From NCBI RefSeq assembly GCF_017310645.1, contig NZ_JAFLRH010000024.1, positions 1 to 64,000 on the forward strand: DNA of 64,000 nt, read 5' to 3'. Of this stretch, positions 34,236 through 43,532 are shown in pieces. The number at the start of each line of letters is the position of its first letter. Within the stretch, counting starts at the first letter, position 1. Origin of the DNA: Paradesulfitobacterium ferrireducens. GTDB lineage: Bacteria; Bacillota; Desulfitobacteriia; Desulfitobacteriales; Desulfitobacteriaceae. A program made the position numbers and the translations under genes. Below the pieces are notes generated by a model. That model ran no database searches and was not told the origin of the DNA. It saw nothing but the letters and a program-made list of their open reading frames with translations.

Positions 34236-36464
34236 TTAATTGAGATCATAATTATTTTCCAACTGCCAAAAGTCAATAAAATTCTGTTTAAAACTGTCCC
34301 CGTCTTGGGTAGAGAAAGAACTATTGTACATGTATTTAACCGGCTCAATCAATTCTTTTTTGGCAACTTTTTTGCGCTCGTTTTCCCACCAGTCTTTAAC
34401 ACTCTGACACCGCAGCCTGGCGTTTCTTTTGTCTTCCCTTGCTTTTTGCGTAGCCGGTTCGTCAAGTAGATAACGCACTTCATTATCACTGGTCTCTTTG
34501 CGGGCAACAACTCCGTAACAGGTCAAAGCTATTTTTTCGCTGACCCATCCCTCGTTTAGATCCTTGATAACTGATTGAGCGTTTCTTTCCAACGGATCAC
34601 CCCATCCTCCACCTGCTCCGGATGCATCAGAGAAAACATCACCGTCTTTCATCTTTAACTGGGGAGGATCGTACTTAAAGATCTGAACGTCTTGAGCAGT
34701 TATTTTCTCTTCAGCAAGGTAGTCCAGGATTTCGTCGGCGCTTCTCGGGTAGGGCATGCCACCCTTAATCTTGTCATTAAGATTGGAGTTGCGAACAGCA
34801 AGATACCATGAGTTAGGCGCAGGATATCCGCCTGCCTGACCGAGTGCAACATGGGTTGTCTGAGAGGTTCCGGCGCCTCCTCTACTTACGTACAAATCCT
34901 TACCGGGTTGCACAACCCAGTGTATAGAGGAGAGACCTATACCCCCACGGTACTTTCCGTGTCCACAAAAGTCTTTTACTAATCTTCTTCCCAGGTAGAA
35001 AAAGGGCGGAATAAGATATTCCCATTCCTCAACATTACCAATATTGGTTAATTGGGTCCACATTGCCCAGGTAACCGGTGAGCCGTCTCTGTATGGATAG
35101 GCTCCTTGTGCAACACCGCCGACCTGTTCGAAATTCGTAAAGCCGTAATTCTGATCATTGGCAAGAGTTCCCCCTCCCTGAATTCCGGCCCAGTCTCCCT
35201 CTACGGAAAGACATTCTTCCAGATACCCTTTAGCAAACATTGAGCGGGTAATAGCATTCCAATGAAGTGCACCCATTGCCATTGACTGTGCCCAAATATT
35301 GGAGAATGCAGCATAATCCGTATCAGGATTATATGTTGACCCTTTAGGATAGTAAGATTTAACATCGTAGAAGAGCCCCGAGGTCATCTTGGTGTTATGC
35401 ACGAAATTTCCCGTTATAGGTAAGTAAAATGCGATGTCAGCTCCTCCGGGGTATCCATTGAAAGCGCAATAGTCCCACTTGGAAGTTCCCGTCATATCGC
35501 CAAGTATCGTAGCGTCAGAGTTAACATTCAGTGTCATCTTTGTATGCAGCATAAAATCTTTGTCAGCATGGGGCCAAAGTTTGGACAGACCCTTATACTT
35601 AACAACCCTGAAAGTCGCACCGTCGAATTTACCAGGCACACAAGACGTTCTGATGTTTTCTTTAATGGCCCGGCGTGAATCTTCAATAACTTCCCGAATT
35701 GCTCTCTTATAATAATCCAAGCCGTATTCCCTAACAATTTCTTTGATTCCATCAGCAATGATAACATTCCCAGCCAGCCTCATTTTATCATCCAGAACAT
35801 TAAAAACACCCGCTCTTGTTCTGGATTTCCATAACTGTTCCCACCAGCGTGCCGGCGTTCTGTTTTCACCAACCTTCATAGGAGGGAACACTAGGCCGTC
35901 CATAGAAGTGTCTACAGAAAACCCTGGCCAGCTGCCGGCAATCGGTGCGCCTGCTTCCATAATGTGGTTTACTGCAACCGCCCAGCCAACAATTTCTCCT
36001 TCCGCGAATACCGGCATGTAGGAATATGTGTCTCCCGGATGAGGAGCGCCCCCGGTTTTGCCGTCATCTGTACTAAAAATGTCCCCGTCATTTATCCCCG
36101 GGTTTTCTTCATAATCATTGTCGATCATAAACCTAATACAAGTATCATAAGCCACCATATGAGTAGAAAATCCGAGACTGTTAGCTAATGTATCCCCTTC
36201 AGGAGTACATATCGACCATAATGACTCGCCCATTTCACGGCCACCCGGAGATGCGGCAACGAATCTGGCGCTTTCTCTTGCTCTCAGTGCCAAGTTGTGA
36301 ATCTCTGAATAAAACCGTTCAAACTTAATCGGGTCTTCTTCTTTTAACCCTAGTACTTCGATGCCGAAATAATAACCTGTTTTTTGGGTAAGCTCATCCT
36401 TGGCACGCAACAATTCTTTAAGCGACTTTGCCTTCGCTAATGCCTCATTGGCGTGTTTATACAT
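34236..36464 (-). CDS. acxB: Acetone carboxylase-type alpha subunit (hydantoinase B family)
   Basis: The large catalytic subunit, 742 residues. It would carry out carboxylation of the enol phosphate of the ketone to a 3-oxoacid (acetone to acetoacetate), in the cytoplasm, at the cost of ATP. Family features include FSTHMVAYDTCIRF, DGDIFSTDDGKTGGAPHPGD with probable metal ligands, GSWPGFSVDTSMDG and GAGGGWGDPLERNA near the C-terminus. The ATG at 36464 is used because GGGAGG lies 7 bases upstream. It follows the mmgE/prpD gene by 35 bases. Confidence 0.9.
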   Translation of the reverse strand: MYKHANEALAKAKSLKELLRAKDELTQKTGYYFGIEVLGLKEEDPIKFERFYSEIHNLALRARESARFVAASPGGREMGESLWSICTPEGDTLANSLGFSTHMVAYDTCIRFMIDNDYEENPGINDGDIFSTDDGKTGGAPHPGDTYSYMPVFAEGEIVGWAVAVNHIMEAGAPIAGSWPGFSVDTSMDGLVFPPMKVGENRTPARWWEQLWKSRTRAGVFNVLDDKMRLAGNVIIADGIKEIVREYGLDYYKRAIREVIEDSRRAIKENIRTSCVPGKFDGATFRVVKYKGLSKLWPHADKDFMLHTKMTLNVNSDATILGDMTGTSKWDYCAFNGYPGGADIAFYLPITGNFVHNTKMTSGLFYDVKSYYPKGSTYNPDTDYAAFSNIWAQSMAMGALHWNAITRSMFAKGYLEECLSVEGDWAGIQGGGTLANDQNYGFTNFEQVGGVAQGAYPYRDGSPVTWAMWTQLTNIGNVEEWEYLIPPFFYLGRRLVKDFCGHGKYRGGIGLSSIHWVVQPGKDLYVSRGGAGTSQTTHVALGQAGGYPAPNSWYLAVRNSNLNDKIKGGMPYPRSADEILDYLAEEKITAQDVQIFKYDPPQLKMKDGDVFSDASGAGGGWGDPLERNAQSVIKDLNEGWVSEKIALTCYGVVARKETSDNEVRYLLDEPATQKAREDKRNARLRCQSVKDWWENERKKVAKKELIEPVKYMYNSSFSTQDGDSFKQNFIDFWQLENNYDLN

Positions 36465-36499
36465 TCTTGTACCTCCCATCTAAAGATTTCTACAGTGTA

Positions 36500-37837
36500 T
36501 TAACCGAACGTCAGTATGTGCATGAGTTGGCTTACATTCGGTTGCTCTTCCAGTTCCAGGATCATTTTGGCTGTTTCCTGGATTTGCCTATCTGAGAGGA
36601 AACCCTTCGTATACTTCTTATACAACTCTAAAAACTGGTCCTGGGTGAGGGGATTCTTGGAGCCCCCGAGAGGTTGTTCGGCTGTTTTTTCAATGACTTC
36701 CCCGCTTGTAAACCTTACTGATACTCTGGCGATACCGGAGTTAAACTCGGGTTTCCAAAAATCCCTATGTATAACCCGGACCTTTTCACGCATTTTTTGG
36801 AAAGCGGGGTCATTGATCTTATCTACGGTAAATGTATTATAGCTGACATCTCCGTCTATTAGGATTCCAGCCATAATGTGCTGAAAACTAAACCGACTGT
36901 CCTCAATATGTTTTGGTGAAGGACGATCACAGGTGGCATCTACCGGGCCGGCATCAATTTCGATAAGTTCGATATTATCCGGTGTCAATTCATGCTTTTC
37001 TTTGATCGCAAACATAATATCAATTTGACGATGGGTTAAAAAACAGCATGGATATTTTTTGATCCAGAAGTTATGAGTGTGCCATCGTGGTTCTCCTAGA
37101 TCTTTCACGATCTCTTCGATTGGGAGGTCTTTTTGGTCGTGAAGTTGTTTAAGCCATTTTTCAAGGTTCCAAGTTCCTGTTAATCCTTTTTGAGCCATTA
37201 TTGCGGCAAAGTAACCATCACGACAGGCCATTGATGACTCAAAGTAATGAGCATCTGTTCCAAAATTTTCAATATACCCGCTTGCCCTACCAATCGCAAT
37301 ACCTATGGCATTTTTTATTTGGTTTTCATCCAGCTTTAATGCTTTGGCAGCGGCTACTGCTGCCCCGATAATTCCGAAGAAAGGAAGATCCGTAATTCCT
37401 TTGTAGGCTAGCGAGAACATACCAATTCGGTTCATTACCTCGGAGGCAACTGCGGTAGCCTCGATGATTTCTCTACCCGATATTCCAAGTTTTTCAGCAA
37501 GTGGGAAAATTACCGGAACGATAGTAATGTCACTTGTAGCTGAAGGAAATTGGTCATCCTCAAGCTCAGCTGCGTGCGCGAAATGGCCATTGGCTAGTAT
37601 GGAACCTTCCAGCGAACTTTTGAACTTACTGCCAATAACCCCGGCATCCTGAGAGATCTCGGTATCTTTTAGATAATTGACTATAGGTTTCCCTGCACCA
37701 GTGGCAGAACCCGCAACTATGCCAGCTAAAGTTTTCAAGGAGAACTCTTTGGTAAAACGGACAGTTTCAGACGGGATACTTTCGAATGTAGTTTCTTTTA
37801 TGAATTTTGCGAAAATATCTGCCATCCTATTAGACAT
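36500..37837 (-). CDS. MmgE/PrpD family protein
   Basis: A 445-residue cytoplasmic protein of the 2-methylcitrate dehydratase / aconitate decarboxylase superfamily. The typical N-terminal helical domain (ANGHFAHAAELEDDQFPSATSD, metal- or substrate-site HAAELDD-like) and the C-terminal lid (KKYPCCFLTHRQIDIMFAI) are visible. It is the first gene of the minus-strand operon and has a perfect AAAGGAGGT site. Its link to a ketone carboxylase is unusual; a dehydratase, hydratase or decarboxylase step on a branched or cyclic ketone or its carboxylated product would make sense. Methylcitrate-cycle partners are absent. Confidence 0.85.
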   Translation of the reverse strand: MSNRMADIFAKFIKETTFESIPSETVRFTKEFSLKTLAGIVAGSATGAGKPIVNYLKDTEISQDAGVIGSKFKSSLEGSILANGHFAHAAELEDDQFPSATSDITIVPVIFPLAEKLGISGREIIEATAVASEVMNRIGMFSLAYKGITDLPFFGIIGAAVAAAKALKLDENQIKNAIGIAIGRASGYIENFGTDAHYFESSMACRDGYFAAIMAQKGLTGTWNLEKWLKQLHDQKDLPIEEIVKDLGEPRWHTHNFWIKKYPCCFLTHRQIDIMFAIKEKHELTPDNIELIEIDAGPVDATCDRPSPKHIEDSRFSFQHIMAGILIDGDVSYNTFTVDKINDPAFQKMREKVRVIHRDFWKPEFNSGIARVSVRFTSGEVIEKTAEQPLGGSKNPLTQDQFLELYKKYTKGFLSDRQIQETAKMILELEEQPNVSQLMHILTFG

Positions 37838-38001
37838 TTAACGACCTCCTTTGCTTTAAGTTGTAAACCCAATAGACCGTTTTTCAGAAAATACATTGTG
37901 TTTTTACTAAAAGTTATGGTCACCTCCTCATAGTACGGCTACCATTTGCACATTCTGTCTTACGACTTGGAATCCGCTTATTAACAATAGGTCAGCGCTT
38001 A
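37838..38001. other. Leader region of the mmgE-acx operon
   Basis: About 165 bases between the operator and the mmgE/prpD start. There is no gene. The sequence is AT-rich with no strong hairpin that I can see; it would be an untranslated leader if transcription starts near 38035. Confidence 0.4.
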
Positions 38002-38069
38002 TTGTTCCATATGTGGAACAATATACCCTGCCTGTAACAATATTATAATCCTTTTTCTTGATTAATCAA
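38002..38069 (-). promoter_or_regulatory. Promoter and IclR-type operator of the mmgE-acx operon
   Basis: On the minus strand TTGATT (38069-38064), 16 bases and TATAAT (38047-38042) make a good promoter. The palindrome TTGTTCCATATGTGGAACAA (38002-38021) lies about 20 bases past the -10 box. Its 16-base core is identical to the one at 39285-39300 before the CoA-transferase operon, which marks a shared regulator binding site, most simply for the IclR protein encoded between them. Confidence 0.8.
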
Positions 38070-38273
38070 TATCTTTTTATATAATTTTCTGAAAAACAAA
38101 AATAATCTCATTCTTGAAATGAAAACGGCTTACGAATACTTCTTAGGAAAGAAAAAAGGAATCTTACCCCTCAATATTCGAGGAGCCAGATTCTCTTTAA
38201 GTATTCTTGAATATTGTAGAGGGCACAAGCAAGTTGAACTGGAGAACTTGATGCCTGACATTTCCCAGGGATG
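38070..38273. other. Intergenic region between mmgE promoter and iclR stop
   Basis: No gene. An imperfect inverted repeat CCCTC-AATATTC / GAATATT-GTAGAGGG (about 38167-38223) lies near the iclR stop and could be its terminator, but no T-run follows. Confidence 0.35.
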
Positions 38274-39092
38274 TTAATCTTCATCCTCATCTTTAATAAG
38301 AACTTCGAAGGGAGGCCTTCCTCCCGAGGTCTTGGTTAATTTGGTAGCTGCTTCTAAGACTTTGCTTCCGTAAAAGGATACATTATCAGTGTCTGTTTGT
38401 TGGGCTAGGAAGAGACAACTTATTACCTGTTTTACATTGCCATGTAAATCGAATACTGGTGCAGCAACCCCACAAACACCTGGCAAATATTCCTCATAAC
38501 TTTCGGCATATCCCTTGCGCCTTACATGTTCAAGCTCTTGCATAAACTCTTCAAGGTTCGTTATCGTTTTGTTTGTAAATTGCCGAAGCCCAATATTCTT
38601 GATTATCTCTTCAGCTTTCATCTTGTCCATAAATGCTAAAAAGCATTTTCCAAAAGACGCACTAGTTAACGGGAACCGTTGCCCGATATTAACAGTTACT
38701 CTGATCGGCAAGGAGGGCTCTTCTTTGGCTATATACATTAATCTGTTATTAGAAATTGGTTCTAGTAATACAGCGGTTTGCTGGGTTTCCTGACACAACC
38801 ATTTTAGATGGGGTTTGCTAAGTTCAAGGTAGTCTATAAACTCGGAAGCCCTAGTACCTAGCACTACAAGATGAGAACCAAGGCTATACTGTTTTTTCTC
38901 TTCGTTATAAAAGACAAAATTAGAGTTCTCAAGGACTTTAAGGATACGATGGCAGGTGCTTTTGTTGATAGAAATATTTTTTGAAATATCAGATAAAGTG
39001 CTCGCGCGATGCTTATAACGGCTAAGATATTCTAAAATCTTTATTGCTGACTCAACAGCTGGAACTATAGAACGTTCTTGTTTTTCAACCAT
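38274..39092 (-). CDS. IclR-family transcriptional regulator
   Basis: A 272-residue regulator with an N-terminal winged helix (LSDISKNISINKSTCHRILKVL, about residues 37-58) and a C-terminal ligand-binding GAF-like domain (SASFGKCFLAFM, then GYAESYEEYLPGVCGVAAPVFD). It probably binds an acid or CoA-ester intermediate and controls both flanking operons through the identical GTTCCATATGTGGAAC sites. GAGGTAG serves as ribosome site. It lies between the two operons and is transcribed with neither: 437 bases separate it from mmgE and about 200 from the other operon's promoter. Confidence 0.92.
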   Translation of the reverse strand: MVEKQERSIVPAVESAIKILEYLSRYKHRASTLSDISKNISINKSTCHRILKVLENSNFVFYNEEKKQYSLGSHLVVLGTRASEFIDYLELSKPHLKWLCQETQQTAVLLEPISNNRLMYIAKEEPSLPIRVTVNIGQRFPLTSASFGKCFLAFMDKMKAEEIIKNIGLRQFTNKTITNLEEFMQELEHVRRKGYAESYEEYLPGVCGVAAPVFDLHGNVKQVISCLFLAQQTDTDNVSFYGSKVLEAATKLTKTSGGRPPFEVLIKDEDED

Positions 39093-39235
39093 ATAACTAC
39101 CTCTTCAGTATTTATTTAGTGTTTCGCTAATAAAAATTAGTTTCATATATCATATTAAATTTGCTCCGTTTATTCAACTATCGGAAAAAGATTTTATCAA
39201 CAAATTATAGACATTTTAGATTTTTCAAAAAAGTA

Positions 39236-39300
39236 TTGACTTAGGGGCTGAAGTGTTATACGATGGTTCCACAAGAGGTATATAGTTCCATATGTGGAAC
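39236..39300 (+). promoter_or_regulatory. Promoter and IclR-type operator of the CoA-transferase operon
   Basis: TTGACT (39236-39241), 17 bases and TACGAT (39259-39264), then GTTCCATATGTGGAAC at 39285-39300, about 20 bases past the -10 box. A half site GGTTCCA lies at 39265-39271. The position relative to the promoter is almost the same as at the mmgE operon. Confidence 0.78.
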
Positions 39301-39428
39301 GCTATGAGCGATTTGTTTCTGTATGTTCATGTTTGGATTCTATACCCTTGGTGGAATCGCTGGTTTTTCCATATGGTTTTACTTATTTAATTAAGCAGAT
39401 AGTTGTTTGTAGTAAGGAGGAGAAGGTT

Positions 39429-40616
39429 ATGTCAGGCCCGTTAGCAGGCATTAAGGTATTGGAGTTGGCTAGAACACTGGCAGGCCCATATTGTAGTATG
39501 CTTTTAGCGGACATGGGGGCAGATGTTCTAAAAGTAGAACAACCCGGGATAGGGGATGAGACCCGGGGTTATACGCCGCCGGCCATGGCCGGGGAAAGTT
39601 GTTACTACTTAAGTCTTAACAAAAACAAAAAAGGCATTACGCTGAACCTCAAAACCGAAGAGGGCAAGCAAATTGTAAAAGAGCTGGTGAAAGAAGCAGA
39701 TGTGTTGGTCGAAAACTTTCGCACCGGGACCATGGAAAAAATGGGTTTGGGATACGATGTGCTTAAGGAAATCAACCCGCGTCTGGTTTATTGTGCGGTA
39801 AGCGGCTTTGGCAGGACGGGGCCCATGAAAGACGAGCCCGCGTATGACCTGGTTATGCAGGCCTTTGGAGGTCTGATGAGTGTTACCGGGGAACCGGACC
39901 GGCCTCCTGTCAAAGTCGGTTTCTCCATAGTAGATTTAACCACCGGGATGCATGCATGTATTGGTGTCCTGCTCGCTCTGTGGGCCAGGGAAAAGACAGG
40001 CAGAGGCCAGTTTGTAGAGGCGTCGCTTCTAGAATCTATAGTTTCTTTGCAAACATATCTGGCCCAAGGCGTGATGGCTACGGGCACGGTTCCCGGGCGT
40101 CTGGGATCAGGACATCCTAACTTGGCTCCCTATCAGGTGTTTGAAACCAAAGACAGTTACGTCATTATAGCCGTTCCCAATGACTGGTTATGGCGCAAAA
40201 TGTGCGATGCTTTGGGTTTGGATGATTTGAAAGAGCATCCCAAGTTTGCGGTTAATGCTAATAGGGTGAAGCACCGTACAGAACTTATTGAATTGATGAC
40301 TGAATTTACCCGGAGCAAAACGACCAAGGAAATTTCTACTAAACTTAAAGAGGCTGGAGTTCCGGGAGGGCCAATTAACAACATAGCTGACGTTCTAGCT
40401 GACCCCCAGGTTATTCATAGGGGAATGATTCAAGAAGTTGAGCACCCCACCATCGGTACCCTCAAGCTGCTGGGAATTCCGATAAAATTGTCGGAGACTC
40501 CCGGCTCAATCAGGATGGCACCGCCTACCTTGGGCCAAAACAACACAGAAGTGCTCAGCCGGTTGGGATATACAGCGGAAGAAATCGCTGCTCTGAAGGA
40601 TAAGGGAGTAATTTAG
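39429..40616 (+). CDS. Class III (CaiB/BaiF) CoA-transferase
   Basis: A 395-residue cytoplasmic enzyme moving CoA between acids. The start MSGPLAGIKVLELARTLAGPYCSMLLADMGADV-type N-terminus at 39429 has AAGGAGGAG 8 bases upstream; the open frame back to 39294 lies over the operator and is not coding. YDLVMQAFGG (about residue 160) supplies the catalytic Asp of the family. It is the first gene of a beta-oxidation-like operon. With the ketone carboxylase nearby it could activate acetoacetate or another 3-oxoacid, or the acid entering beta-oxidation. The CoA donor is unknown. Confidence 0.9.
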   Translation: MSGPLAGIKVLELARTLAGPYCSMLLADMGADVLKVEQPGIGDETRGYTPPAMAGESCYYLSLNKNKKGITLNLKTEEGKQIVKELVKEADVLVENFRTGTMEKMGLGYDVLKEINPRLVYCAVSGFGRTGPMKDEPAYDLVMQAFGGLMSVTGEPDRPPVKVGFSIVDLTTGMHACIGVLLALWAREKTGRGQFVEASLLESIVSLQTYLAQGVMATGTVPGRLGSGHPNLAPYQVFETKDSYVIIAVPNDWLWRKMCDALGLDDLKEHPKFAVNANRVKHRTELIELMTEFTRSKTTKEISTKLKEAGVPGGPINNIADVLADPQVIHRGMIQEVEHPTIGTLKLLGIPIKLSETPGSIRMAPPTLGQNNTEVLSRLGYTAEEIAALKDKGVI

Positions 40617-40647
40617 ATAATTGTGTGGAGAAGGGAAGGAGAAAACA

Positions 40648-41805
40648 ATGGATTTTACTATTGATGAAGACCTGGCGCTAATTGTTAAAACTATTAAAGA
40701 CTTCGTCGACAACGAAGTCGATCCCCTGGGGCAAGCCATCGATGAACAAGACAGGATTCCTCAAGAAATTATTGACACTGCCAAAGATATGGGCCTGTTT
40801 GGTTTAAGTATTCCGGAAGAATACGGCGGGACAGGTCTAAGCATGTTGGGCAAGTGCCTTATTTTCGAGCAGCTGGGCCGGACTGCCAACGGGTTCACCA
40901 CTTTTATTGGCGCCCATAACGGCATAGGTACGGTCGGAATCGTCGAACTGGGCAATGAAGAACAAAAGAAAAAATATCTTCCCGACTTGGCCGCTGGCAA
41001 CCGCTTTGGAGCTTTTGCCTTGACCGAACCGGAGGCTGGTTCTGATGCGTCAAACCTAAGAACCGTTGCGTTTCGCAAGGGAGACAAATACATTATTAAC
41101 GGTACCAAACACTTTATCACCAACGCCACTGAAGCCAGTGTTTTTACGGTAATGGCGGCAACGGACAAGTCAAAAGGCGCTAAAGGGATAACTTCTTTCA
41201 TCGTTGAAAAGGACTTCCCTGGTTTCTCAATTGGTACGGTAGAAAGGAAAATGGGACTGCGGGGTTCTCATACTGCAGAAGTAATACTTGAAGATTGTGA
41301 GGTTCCTGCGGAAAATGTTTTGGGCCAAGAGGGTCAGGGTTATGTCAACGCTTTAAAAATTCTGGCCAACGGACGCGCAGGTCTTGCAGCCCGCAATTTA
41401 GGCTCTATGCAAAAACTGTTAGAGCTTAGCTCTCAATATGCTCAGCAAAGGATTCAGTTCGGCAAACCCATCGCCTCTTTCCAGGCTATCCAGCACTATC
41501 TGGCTGAAATGGAAGCAGATATCCAGGCCACGAGAGCCTTGACCTACCGCGTTGCTTGGATGGTCGATCAAGGCATGAAAATAATAAAAGACGCAGCGAC
41601 TGTTAAATATTTCGCTTCGGAAGCATATTGCCGGGTTGCTGATAAAGCCTTGCAGATTTTCGGAGGGATGGGTTACATAAAGGATTTTCCAATCGAACGC
41701 TACTATCGCGACGCGAGGATTACCAGGATTTACGAAGGGACTTCGGAAATTCAGAAAAACATCATTGCCGCTCAGCTTTTAAAAGAGTATGAATTAGCTC
41801 AATAA
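40648..41805 (+). CDS. Acyl-CoA dehydrogenase
   Basis: A 385-residue FAD enzyme that makes a trans-2-enoyl-CoA. Visible motifs are FALTEPEAGSDASNLRT (flavin and substrate binding), MGLRGSHTAEVILEDCEVP and the C-terminal RITRIYEGTSEIQKNIIA, where the Glu of YEGTSE is at the catalytic base position of the medium/short-chain group. The ATG at 40648 has GGAAGGAG 7 bases upstream. It would need an electron-transfer flavoprotein, which is not in the window. It is the second gene of the operon. Confidence 0.93.
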   Translation: MDFTIDEDLALIVKTIKDFVDNEVDPLGQAIDEQDRIPQEIIDTAKDMGLFGLSIPEEYGGTGLSMLGKCLIFEQLGRTANGFTTFIGAHNGIGTVGIVELGNEEQKKKYLPDLAAGNRFGAFALTEPEAGSDASNLRTVAFRKGDKYIINGTKHFITNATEASVFTVMAATDKSKGAKGITSFIVEKDFPGFSIGTVERKMGLRGSHTAEVILEDCEVPAENVLGQEGQGYVNALKILANGRAGLAARNLGSMQKLLELSSQYAQQRIQFGKPIASFQAIQHYLAEMEADIQATRALTYRVAWMVDQGMKIIKDAATVKYFASEAYCRVADKALQIFGGMGYIKDFPIERYYRDARITRIYEGTSEIQKNIIAAQLLKEYELAQ

Positions 41806-41820
41806 TTAGGGGGAATAAGT

Positions 41821-42678
41821 GTGAATATAAACAAAGTCGCAGTCATCGGAGCAGGCACTATGGGGCGGGGTATTGTCCATCTCTGTGCCCTGGGCGGTTT
41901 TCAGGTTAATATGCAGGATATTAGCGTCGAGCTTCTGAAAAAATCGGTAGATATCATTAGCGCTAACCTGCAAAAAGGGGTGGAGCGAGGGAAAGTAACA
42001 TCCGAAGCTAAAGCTGCAGCCCTGGCCCGCATAAATTGTATCAGTGAATTAGAGGAAGCCGTTAGAGATGTGGATCTCGTCATTGAAGCCATTCCCGAAA
42101 TTATGGAACTTAAACTTGAGACATTCGCCAAGTTGGACCAGTTTTGTCCTGAACATACGATTTTGGCCACTAACACATCAACCATGAGTATCACGGAGAT
42201 TGCTTCAGCAACCAAGCGGCCGCAAAAAGTAATTGGACTTCACTTCTTTAATCCTGTTCACATGATGAAATTGGTTGAGATCATCCGCGCCTTGGATACC
42301 TCCGATGAGACATACAATGTTTCATCAGCCTTTTGTAAGGAGATTGGCAAAGAAACCGTGGAAATTAATGAATTTCCCGGTTTTGTCACCTCGCGCATTA
42401 ATTGCCTGATCGGCAACGAGGCGTTCTTAATGCTGCAAGAGGGCGTAGGAACGCCTGAAGACATCGACAAAGCGCTTAAATTGGGCCTAAACCATCCTAT
42501 GGGTCCCTTTGAACTCGTGGATTTAGTAGGGCTTGATGTAAGGTTAAGAAACCAGCAGTATTTGTACGAGACTCTGGGCGAAAAATACAGGCCCGCTCCT
42601 TTGCTGGTTAAATATGTAAAAGCCGGTAGATTGGGGCGTAAGGTTGGTAAGGGCGTCTACGATTACACTGGGGAATAA
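41821..42678 (+). CDS. hbd: 3-hydroxyacyl-CoA dehydrogenase
   Basis: A 285-residue NAD-dependent dehydrogenase, the size of the clostridial 3-hydroxybutyryl-CoA enzyme. The Rossmann motif [12 protein letters not shown] is at the N-terminus, [14 protein letters not shown] and [17 protein letters not shown] hold the catalytic Ser/His, and [16 protein letters not shown] is the dimer-side motif. A GTG start at 41821 follows AGGGGGAA by 7 bases. Its place between an acyl-CoA dehydrogenase and a crotonase fits a degradative short-chain pathway. Confidence 0.93.
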   Translation: MNINKVAVIGAGTMGRGIVHLCALGGFQVNMQDISVELLKKSVDIISANLQKGVERGKVTSEAKAAALARINCISELEEAVRDVDLVIEAIPEIMELKLETFAKLDQFCPEHTILATNTSTMSITEIASATKRPQKVIGLHFFNPVHMMKLVEIIRALDTSDETYNVSSAFCKEIGKETVEINEFPGFVTSRINCLIGNEAFLMLQEGVGTPEDIDKALKLGLNHPMGPFELVDLVGLDVRLRNQQYLYETLGEKYRPAPLLVKYVKAGRLGRKVGKGVYDYTGE

Positions 42679-42689
42679 GGGGGCTCGAT

Positions 42690-43466
42690 ATGGGTTACAA
42701 GAATTTGCTCTTAGAATATGACGCCGAAATATGTGTCGTTGTGATCAATCGACCTGAGGTCAGAAATGCCTTAAACCGGGAGACTTGGGCGGAACTCGCC
42801 CAAGTAACGGAGCAACTGCAAAAAGACGAGAAGGTTAAGGTAATTATTTTTACCGGCGCAGGGGACAAAGCATTTGTAGCCGGAGCGGATGTAGCGGCTT
42901 TGAAAGACCGGAGTTTAATGGAGACTTTTTATAACGAAAACCAGGCCGTGCTGAGCAAGCTGGCTGCAGTGGATAAGATAACAATTGCTGCTATCAATGG
43001 CTTCGCATTAGGGGGAGGTTGTGAACTGGCGCTAGCCTGTGATCTGAGAGTAGCCTCTGAGAATGCCAAACTGGGCCAGCCGGAGTTAAACCTCGGTATC
43101 TTGCCAGGGGCCGGCGGTACCCAGCGTTTAACGCGCTTGGTTGGAATAGGAAAAGCCAAAGAACTCATTCTAACGGGTGAGGCCATTGATGCAGCAGAAG
43201 CATGGCGCATAGGCTTAATCAATAAGGTCGTTCCTGTAGGTCAGGCCGTCGCTGCTGCCAAAGAAATGGCACGCAAAATCCTGAGCAAAGGCCCCTTGGC
43301 GGTTCGCGTTGCCAAATCCGTGTTGGATTGGGGCAGCAATACAAGTCTTGACCAGGGATTGATCCTTGAGAGACTGGCTCAGACAATCTTGTTTGCTACG
43401 GAAGATCGGATCGAAGGGCTGAGCGCATTCTTGGAGAAAAGGCCACCCAATTATAAAGGAAGATAA
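42690..43466 (+). CDS. Enoyl-CoA hydratase (crotonase family)
   Basis: A 258-residue crotonase. The oxyanion-hole segments are AGADVAALKD and INGFALGGGCELALACDLR; the catalytic Glu lies in QPELNLGILPGAGGTQRL. It hydrates 2-enoyl-CoA to 3-hydroxyacyl-CoA. It starts 12 bases after the previous stop with AAGGGGGC as ribosome site. All the expected catalytic residues are there, so hydratase rather than another crotonase activity is likely. Confidence 0.92.
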   Translation: MGYKNLLLEYDAEICVVVINRPEVRNALNRETWAELAQVTEQLQKDEKVKVIIFTGAGDKAFVAGADVAALKDRSLMETFYNENQAVLSKLAAVDKITIAAINGFALGGGCELALACDLRVASENAKLGQPELNLGILPGAGGTQRLTRLVGIGKAKELILTGEAIDAAEAWRIGLINKVVPVGQAVAAAKEMARKILSKGPLAVRVAKSVLDWGSNTSLDQGLILERLAQTILFATEDRIEGLSAFLEKRPPNYKGR

Positions 43467-43532
43467 GTTGTGAGAAAAATTCTATTAAAAAAGGGCGATG
43501 AGATCGTCCCAGGTCAGAGGAGGACAAATTAA

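Noticed and set aside
39294-39428. N-terminal extension of the CoA-transferase
   Set aside because: It would start inside the predicted operator, has no family similarity, and the ATG at 39429 has a strong ribosome site and the family N-terminus.
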